Positions 7,253 through 12,981 of a DNA stretch of 12,981 nucleotides are shown one piece after another. Numbering within the stretch: position 1 is the stretch's first letter; every line of letters begins with the position of its first letter. Source of the stretch: JAYPEY01 sp964519245. GTDB taxonomy: Bacteria; Verrucomicrobiota; Verrucomicrobiia; Limisphaerales; JAYPEY01. The notes under the pieces were generated by a model. It had not been told where the DNA came from. It saw nothing but the letters and a program-made list of their open reading frames with translations, and ran no database searches. The stretch lies in assembly GCA_964519245.1 (NCBI GenBank), contig CAZFLK010000168.1, forward strand, positions 1 to 12,981, written 5' to 3'. The position numbers and the translations under genes were made by a program.

Positions 7253-10200
7253 TCAATTCCCCGAATAGGAGTAGGTGACAAAGTGAAGTTGAACGTCCTT
7301 CACGGTTTGCAGGAAGCGGTCGAGACCTTCCTCGGGGTTGGCCAGGAGCGTCCGGCCGGGAATGACGATCTTCCAGCGGGAGTTCCAGACCGAGCGGCCA
7401 ATCAGGCGGCGATTCGTGAATTGGGATAATGCTATCTCTCCAGCGTCTCCATATATTTCGGAGGAGAAGACTGAGGAGGAGGAAACCGGTCGGAACGCCT
7501 GGTGCTTGCGAACGTTGAACAAGGGCTCGCTCAAGGAATCCGAGGACTGATACAGCGCCTTGGTGGAGAAATCGGAACCGCCGATGTTGAAGGGCAGGGG
7601 AATGGTCACATCGTTGACCGCCCAGGTGCGCACCTCGCTCTGGTCGCCGAGCGGTGGACTGCGCATGGAGTCGACGCCAACCGGGATCAGGTAGATGTAG
7701 GGCGTCGCGGAAAGCCCCGTCGGATCCAGAAACGCGAGGTCCGGATCAGTGGGGGAGGAGCCTGACGTCGACGTGTTCGCATTGGGGTCATCCATTCCCT
7801 GGTAGCCTTCCAGAGCTATGCCGGCGGCGTGGATCTTGGTCGCGAAGGAGCTGGGGCTGAAGGTGTGGTCTCCTGAGGCGAGAGGTTTGCCGAAGAGATT
7901 GACTCCGTCAGCAATCACTGTGCTGAAGTCCAGGACGATTCCCGGCACGGGCAGCCCGCTCCCATTGTCGATCTGCATGCAGTGGCGGCGGATATCGGAG
8001 TCAGCGAGCAGATCGTCGATGCGGCCTTTCTCCAGCACGTCGCGCCAGACCAGGTCTCCTTCGTTGTCTGGAAGAATGCGGAACAGTTCGGTGCGGAGGG
8101 AGACGGTGGTCCCGTACGCGTCGGGATTGTTGAAGCCGAGACGGCCTTCGAGCACGTCCCAATCGGCCTTCATCTCGGCGAGAACGCTGGACAGGCCGGG
8201 GTCTCCTGTGTTGCTGCCGGCGTAGGCCGGGTTTCCGTTCGCCACGACGCCCAGCGCCCGGGAACCGACGATGCGCGAGATGAAGTCCCGGCCGCGGGTG
8301 GTGTTCAACAGTCCGGTCTCGTAGTCGTAGGCGTTGGCCGCCATGAGGGTGTAGCGAGCCGCCAAGTCGAACAGGGTCTGGTAGCGTTCCAGTTTTTCGT
8401 TGCGGAAGATGCGGAAGCCAGCGTCGCGGGTGCGGTAGCCCTGCACCAGGGCTGAAACTCGCTTGCGGTAGATTTCCCGCTCCTTGAGAAGACGATTCCC
8501 AGCGGCGACTTCGGAGGCCAAATTCCGCCGGGCGTCCCCCAGTTCGCGCAAACGCATGTTGATTGTTGTCAAGGAGTCCTGCTGCTGTCCGAGCAGCGCA
8601 ATCAACTGGGTGACGGCCTCCTCGATTTCCTGGTTGCGTCCGAGTTCTGTGATCTGTCTTTCCAACTCAAGCAGCGCCTTCTGTCGACTCGCATCGTCCG
8701 TCAGCCAAATCTGATTGTCGGTAGCGTCGGCATAGAGGATGGAGCTTTTTGCTACGACCAAGCCGCCGTAGAGCACACCGCGCGCCACGGAGGTCAGATC
8801 GCCGCCAACCGCGAGTCCGACAATTGTGCTTCCTGGAACTGTCTCGATAAGCGCGTCGGCGATATCCTTGGCCAAGTTTGCAGTAACCTCATTGTATTTG
8901 CTTTTGATTGCCGTGTCGCTGGCTTGATCGATGCCTTCCTTTTTGTTGTCCCTGACATCGGCTTCAAGTCCTCGGATTTCGTCCAGCGCGATGCCTCGGG
9001 CTTTGAGAAGTAAGGCGGCATTGTCGAGATCGCGTTTAAGATCGTAGGTGACGTCCAACGCGGTCCAGAGCTGATAGTGCGCAGCAATGTAGTCGGATAT
9101 GGCCTGCTGGATGCGGCCCGGACTCTTGCGGCTTCCCGCCCATGCCGCAGGTTTGTCGTAGAAGCCGTGAGAACCGAACTCGAGCTCTACATAGTCTCCG
9201 TTCAGGATATAGCCGTCCGAATTGGCCGGCTTGTTGAAATCGAAGTTCGTGTAGAGTCGATTTGCGTAATCTGCGGGGTAGTCCTGCACATCGAGTCGGA
9301 AGACTTCAGGCTCTGTCGATGGCAACGTGGGAATCGTCCCATTGAAGTCCATCTCTGGAGTTTCGACATAGGTGTAGTGCATGAGATCCGGTCCATCATA
9401 TCCGGTGACATAGGTCTTGCCCGGACCGATGTCGTCCGGGTATGGCGTTCCGTAGATCTCGATCAATTCGTGGGTGAAGGCCAGTTCCTGACTTGCCACC
9501 TGGGCTTGCAGGTCGACCAGTGAGTTCTGTTCGGACCTCAACTGTGAAGTCACGTCCTTGGCGTCATCAAACGCTGTCACCGCATTTCTGAGCGCAGCCA
9601 GCGCCCGATCGTAAATCTGCTCAAAGTGGGTGGCGGCATTCGCGCCGCTCACCCGGGTGGGATTGATATCAAAGGCAAGCGCGTCGTGCGGGAGGCCGAG
9701 GGGGGACATGCGGCCTTCGGCGCGGTCCAAGGTGTTTTGCAGTTCTCCTGCCGTGAGCGCCAATTCCCTCAGTTCTGGCACGGTGGTGCGATCGATTTTC
9801 TGAATGCCTTCGTGGCTGGGATCCGGATCGGTTTCCGGAATGATGGCATTGCCGACAATCCAGTTGAAATAGGCGCCTTGGCTGGTTCGGGAGACCCAGT
9901 GATCCGCGCCCCAATACCGGACTGGATTCACATTCTGACCTCCGTCATTGTAGCTGCGCGTTGTATTTGTCCGTGTCTGGCCAAGGTGTTCCCAACCGAC
10001 GTCAGATCCGTTTGCGTAGTCCTTGCGCCATGTCAGTTGGGAGGCTTGTAGGCCAGCTTTGGCGACAGAGCCTGCGGCAGAGGCGAACTTGCGTTCGTCG
10101 AGGTAGTCGATGGAGATCGGGACGCCAAGAACGTTCACAGCCTCGATGCGGGGCACCCAGTCAAAGTCGTTGTCGACCAAGAGCTTGTAGTAACCCTTCA

Positions 10201-12981
10201 AGGCGGTGAGGTAGTGGCCGTAGGCGTCGCCGTGTCCCTGGGGATAGAGGTAGGCGGCGTCCTCCGCGTTGACGATGCCGTCGGGGTCTTCATTGGGGTT
10301 TTCCTGGATGTTGTAGTTCAGCGCGTAGACGACTTCACCGGCATCGATGCCGCGGGTGTAGTTCCAGACGAGCCGGTTGTAGACGGGGGCTACCCCGACA
10401 CCGGGTTGCAGGAAGTCATCGCGCCCGCGGACGAGGGCCAGTTCCTCCTCAAGAAGGGAGGCGGTCTGCCCCTTGAAGGCGAACAAGGCCGTTGAGATGT
10501 CACCCAGGTCCTGGTCAGACGTGCCGATGCCGATTGTGGGATTGGATGCATCGGCCCAGGCTTCGTTGCCGATCATCATGTAGAGGTCATTGATGTAGCC
10601 GGCGGCGAGGAGCAGCGCGTCGTTGGCCCCGCCAAAGTTGATGCCGGCGTCGATGCTGAGGTTCTTGCCGCGGTTGAGAACCGTCTCATAGATCTCGATG
10701 AGCCCGGGCTCGTTGATGGAATCCAGGCTCAGGGCGACATCTCCTTCCCACCGTGTTCCGGCCTGGGTGATCAGGCTGACGTCGGTATTCACCGAGTTGT
10801 TGAAGAGGTCGGTAATGCGTTGGTTGAAGGGGTTTATCCCGGCGAGGACGCGCTTGATCCAGCCTTCGGCGAGGCGAGGCGCCGTCCAGTCGGACCATTG
10901 GTTGTAGCGGGGGTGAGCGGGATCGGCCGGGCGGTAACGCATGATCAGGTAATTGTCGACCAGCACCTGGATGCCGGCTCCGCCAAGGGTGTAGCGGGGG
11001 ATGTCATTGCCGGCGGTAAGATCCTGGTAGCCGCCTGGCAGGTCTTGTGGCGGCAGGCCATCGACGGGCGGGGCGATCTTCCATTCATACTCGTAGTCCT
11101 GGAATTGGCCTGCCAGGTCTGCCGTGTGCTGGAATGTAATGAGTTCGCTCAACGGATTGGGCGAGGGGATTACCTTCATTTCGCCCGGATAGAGGCCTCC
11201 ACCCACCCGGATGATGTGGATGGAAACCGGTTCTTCGGCGGGCGTGAAGGCCTCGCCGTTCCCGGTGATCAAGGTCACGTAGCCCATGCCAGGACCTCCG
11301 GCGCTCAGGGCGTAGGAATCCACGGCCACATCGTCGTCGAGAACTTCAGCCAAGGATCCTATCCCCGGTGTCGTCGTAGCCTCCGTGTCGGGAATGTATG
11401 TGCCGAGCACAGCCGGATTTTCGATGAACGGTTCCATGGGGGTCGCCAGCGCGTCGACGAGGGCATCCCACTCATTTGAATTGGGAACGAGATTCTTGAC
11501 GGCCGCCAAATCAGATCCAGCGAGCACGTTTAGTAGGACGTATTTCTCACCGAGGATCTCGTCTTTGTATTCGCCACGGAAGACCAGTTGGCCCTTTTCA
11601 CCACGGTTGGGATCGAAGAATAGACGCTCAACCAAGTGTGGCGGCAGGTTGGGGAAATAGACGAGCCCCTGATTGAGTTCTGTTCGTAGGCCGGCGGGCA
11701 GAGCGTCCAGTCCGGCAGTGACCAGGTCGCTGGTCTTCTCGCGGGTGGGGTCGTGCAGGGTGACGCTGCTGTCGGCTTTGGTGATATCGGCGGCGACGGA
11801 TTGTTGATAAAGCACCTGAACGCTGCTTTGGCCGCGGACGGCGGGGAGGCCATTCTTTGGATCCATCAAGGTCTCGCCGAAACGAAGAGTAGGTGTGACC
11901 GCCGGCCAGGTAGGACGATAGACGATCTCCAGTGAGTCCGTGTCCTTGTCGTCCGGCGCGCCGATGTAGCCGTTGGCGCCGTCAGGTTTGCGGAGGTAAG
12001 GCACAACGGATCCGACATCCGGCGGGTCGGCGTTCCCCGGCCATTCGAACCCTTCCATGGTCTTGTAATAGAAACGCATGGTGAAGCTGTTGTTGGGCGC
12101 GGGCGACGTGGCGAGGTAGGGCGGGCGGCCTGTGTAGGTGACGGCCTGTCCAGCGTAGTCGTTCTGGCTGGTGATGGCCAAAGGCGACTGGGTGACGACG
12201 GTTCCGCCCGCCGCCACAACGTTGAGCATCAGTGTCAGATTAATGGAATTGCCGTCGCTGGTGTCGGTGACGACAAGATTGACGGTATTCGCGCCTTCCA
12301 CGGTTGGCGTCCCGGTCAGGTAGAGACCATCGGGGGCGAACTCCAGTCCGGCCGGTAGAGTTGCTCCGCTCATGGTGGTGAGAGTCAACGTGTTGATGCG
12401 CCGGGAAACATGGATGTGATAGGAGAAGGGTTCATTCACGACGGCCGTCGCGGCCGGCAAGGCATCGAAGATCTTGGTGGTTTCATTGTAGGATCCCGCG
12501 GCAAGATCCGGCCGCCCGGCGTGCAGTCCACGGTAGACCCAGTGGGAGTCTTTTCTGTCTTCGTAGGTAAAAGAGTTGTAGTGGCCGAAGGGGCCGTCAG
12601 CATGCGTTCCTGCGTTCCAACTGCCCGGCAGGTCGCCATTGGCGGCTTCGACTTCCCGGTTGAAATTTCGAGGGATCGAGAATGTCAGTCCGGCAAACTC
12701 GACTTCGACAGGGGCGACGGGAGCTGGAAGAAATGGCAGCGGCATGGGAGCCTGCAAGAGACTTCCCGCCTCGGTGACGTAGTCAAACAGGATGCCGTCA
12801 TCCGGTTTCTCGCGGAACAGTTGAAATGGTGTGACCGAAATGCGGCCGTCGGTATCGGTGTATTGAAGAAGCACCCAGGGGTCCGAGGAATACGTTGTTC
12901 CCAATGTGACTGGCATCGAGTGGTCGACCAGATTCAGGTCGTCGCGCAGGGCGAAGGCCTGGCCTCCCAGCATGAGCGCGT
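7253..12981 (-). CDS. Giant exported protein, C-terminal part, with TcA-like C-terminal region (5' partial)
   Basis: The frame is open to the window edge. The first ATG at 12973 is preceded in frame by Ala-Leu codons and no signal peptide follows, so the true start is probably upstream. Numbering from that ATG (1906 residues): about 170-255 is a putative Ig (He_PIG-like) domain with LPAGLEF and LTGTPTVEGANTVNLVVTD. A dockerin-like loop DPDGIVNAED sits at 896-905, and helical segments lie at about 1060-1175. Residues 1290-1560 are long helices, with a Gly-rich hydrophobic stretch at about 1376-1415 (IVGLAVGG, VLYGGLVVAK) and heptad-rich helices at 1430-1510. Residues 1535-1552 read FDLAARYTLMAANAYDYE. 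After VSLRTELF (1624-1631) a beta-rich end runs to DVQLHFVTYSYSGN. The order of hydrophobic hairpin, coiled helices, the LA..LMA..AY.YE element, and a terminal beta domain ending in a ...DV.LH...Y strand resembles Tc-toxin TcA subunits from memory; no alignment was run. Alternative: a structural surface protein with convergent helices. Confidence 0.8.
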   Translation of the reverse strand, partial: ALMLGGQAFALRDDLNLVDHSMPVTLGTTYSSDPWVLLQYTDTDGRISVTPFQLFREKPDDGILFDYVTEAGSLLQAPMPLPFLPAPVAPVEVEFAGLTFSIPRNFNREVEAANGDLPGSWNAGTHADGPFGHYNSFTYEDRKDSHWVYRGLHAGRPDLAAGSYNETTKIFDALPAATAVVNEPFSYHIHVSRRINTLTLTTMSGATLPAGLEFAPDGLYLTGTPTVEGANTVNLVVTDTSDGNSINLTLMLNVVAAGGTVVTQSPLAITSQNDYAGQAVTYTGRPPYLATSPAPNNSFTMRFYYKTMEGFEWPGNADPPDVGSVVPYLRKPDGANGYIGAPDDKDTDSLEIVYRPTWPAVTPTLRFGETLMDPKNGLPAVRGQSSVQVLYQQSVAADITKADSSVTLHDPTREKTSDLVTAGLDALPAGLRTELNQGLVYFPNLPPHLVERLFFDPNRGEKGQLVFRGEYKDEILGEKYVLLNVLAGSDLAAVKNLVPNSNEWDALVDALATPMEPFIENPAVLGTYIPDTEATTTPGIGSLAEVLDDDVAVDSYALSAGGPGMGYVTLITGNGEAFTPAEEPVSIHIIRVGGGLYPGEMKVIPSPNPLSELITFQHTADLAGQFQDYEYEWKIAPPVDGLPPQDLPGGYQDLTAGNDIPRYTLGGAGIQVLVDNYLIMRYRPADPAHPRYNQWSDWTAPRLAEGWIKRVLAGINPFNQRITDLFNNSVNTDVSLITQAGTRWEGDVALSLDSINEPGLIEIYETVLNRGKNLSIDAGINFGGANDALLLAAGYINDLYMMIGNEAWADASNPTIGIGTSDQDLGDISTALFAFKGQTASLLEEELALVRGRDDFLQPGVGVAPVYNRLVWNYTRGIDAGEVVYALNYNIQENPNEDPDGIVNAEDAAYLYPQGHGDAYGHYLTALKGYYKLLVDNDFDWVPRIEAVNVLGVPISIDYLDERKFASAAGSVAKAGLQASQLTWRKDYANGSDVGWEHLGQTRTNTTRSYNDGGQNVNPVRYWGADHWVSRTSQGAYFNWIVGNAIIPETDPDPSHEGIQKIDRTTVPELRELALTAGELQNTLDRAEGRMSPLGLPHDALAFDINPTRVSGANAATHFEQIYDRALAALRNAVTAFDDAKDVTSQLRSEQNSLVDLQAQVASQELAFTHELIEIYGTPYPDDIGPGKTYVTGYDGPDLMHYTYVETPEMDFNGTIPTLPSTEPEVFRLDVQDYPADYANRLYTNFDFNKPANSDGYILNGDYVELEFGSHGFYDKPAAWAGSRKSPGRIQQAISDYIAAHYQLWTALDVTYDLKRDLDNAALLLKARGIALDEIRGLEADVRDNKKEGIDQASDTAIKSKYNEVTANLAKDIADALIETVPGSTIVGLAVGGDLTSVARGVLYGGLVVAKSSILYADATDNQIWLTDDASRQKALLELERQITELGRNQEIEEAVTQLIALLGQQQDSLTTINMRLRELGDARRNLASEVAAGNRLLKEREIYRKRVSALVQGYRTRDAGFRIFRNEKLERYQTLFDLAARYTLMAANAYDYETGLLNTTRGRDFISRIVGSRALGVVANGNPAYAGSNTGDPGLSSVLAEMKADWDVLEGRLGFNNPDAYGTTVSLRTELFRILPDNEGDLVWRDVLEKGRIDDLLADSDIRRHCMQIDNGSGLPVPGIVLDFSTVIADGVNLFGKPLASGDHTFSPSSFATKIHAAGIALEGYQGMDDPNANTSTSGSSPTDPDLAFLDPTGLSATPYIYLIPVGVDSMRSPPLGDQSEVRTWAVNDVTIPLPFNIGGSDFSTKALYQSSDSLSEPLFNVRKHQAFRPVSSSSVFSSEIYGDAGEIALSQFTNRRLIGRSVWNSRWKIVIPGRTLLANPEEGLDRFLQTVKDVQLHFVTYSYSGN
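7256..9121 (-). other. TcA-like pore/TcB-binding-type region of the giant protein
   Basis: This is residues 1285-1906 of the visible protein. It holds a hydrophobic Gly-rich stretch at 8732-8854 between two long helical stretches, then a conserved-looking FDLAARYTLMAANAYDYE, a TTVSLRTELF element, RRHCMQIDNGSGLPVPGI, an IPLPFNIG element and a closing strand pair around SRWKIVIPG and DVQLHFVTY. Known TcA proteins show the same order, with ...LA...LMAE.AY.wE, RTVSL.E, RRI..VS.SIP and a final ISDVILH.RYTA. Shared order plus partial identity supports distant homology; no profile search was possible. Confidence 0.45.
10241..10300 (-). other. Dockerin/EF-hand-like loop within the giant protein
   Basis: The codons give NPNEDPDGIVNAEDAAYLYP. 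The D-x-D-G-x-V-N-x-x-D spacing matches the calcium loop of dockerin type I repeats. Only one loop is seen where true dockerins carry two, so cohesin binding is unlikely. A structural calcium site is more plausible. Confidence 0.4.
12209..12466 (-). other. Putative Ig (He_PIG-like) domain in the giant protein
   Basis: Residues 170-255 show the pattern of putative-Ig domains in bacterial surface proteins: LPAGLEFAPDG, LTGTPTVEGANTVNLVVTD, then alternating hydrophobics ending LTLMLNVV. A single copy is visible; more could lie upstream of the window. Such domains commonly act as spacers in exported giant proteins. Confidence 0.65.

Noticed and set aside
6382..7281. Longer start (TTG at 7281) for the calcium-repeat protein
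   Set aside because: It would overlap the giant gene's end and place the signal peptide internally.

Overview
The window looks like a metagenome-derived scaffold (GC-rich, one 100-N gap) from a PVC-superphylum bacterium, most probably Verrucomicrobiota, with Planctomycetota or Lentisphaerota as alternatives. The taxon is inferred from gene style, not from a marker gene: a Cys-type sulfatase with a C-terminal lectin-like domain, secreted proteins with DxDxDG calcium motifs ending in F[YF]RL modules, a collagen-like/kelch protein, and a giant secreted protein. Few starts have a visible Shine-Dalgarno sequence.

All supported genes are on the minus strand and are read right to left. (1) 12981-7253: the 3' 1.9k codons of a giant protein with no start in the window. 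It has a putative Ig domain, a dockerin-like loop, and a long helical plus beta C-terminal region that resembles the pore/TcB-binding end of Tc-toxin TcA subunits. (2) 7218-6382: a secreted 278-aa calcium-repeat protein. (3) 6310-2997: a collagen-like, carbohydrate-binding-like and seven-blade kelch protein, split in two by the gap at 4723-4822. (4) 3000-2536: a small secreted protein whose GTG start overlaps the stop of gene 3 by 4 bp. (5) 2346-154: a secreted sulfatase, separated from gene 4 by a 189-bp spacer. Genes 1-4 have gaps of 34 and 71 nt and one 4-nt overlap, so they read as one transcription unit.

The gap is probably an assembly artefact. An identical 55-bp sequence lies on both sides of the N run, and merging the two copies gives one uninterrupted reading frame of 1052 codons with unbroken Gly-X-Y periodicity.

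Taken together, the locus appears to encode a set of exported, multi-domain adhesive or structural proteins next to a sulfatase. One reading is a cell-surface apparatus for contacting or attacking sulfated polysaccharides or other cells. The sequence similarities support the domain calls, while the joint function is inference. The most unusual observation is the TcA-like C-terminus of the giant protein, encoded directly upstream of a collagen/propeller fibre-like protein.
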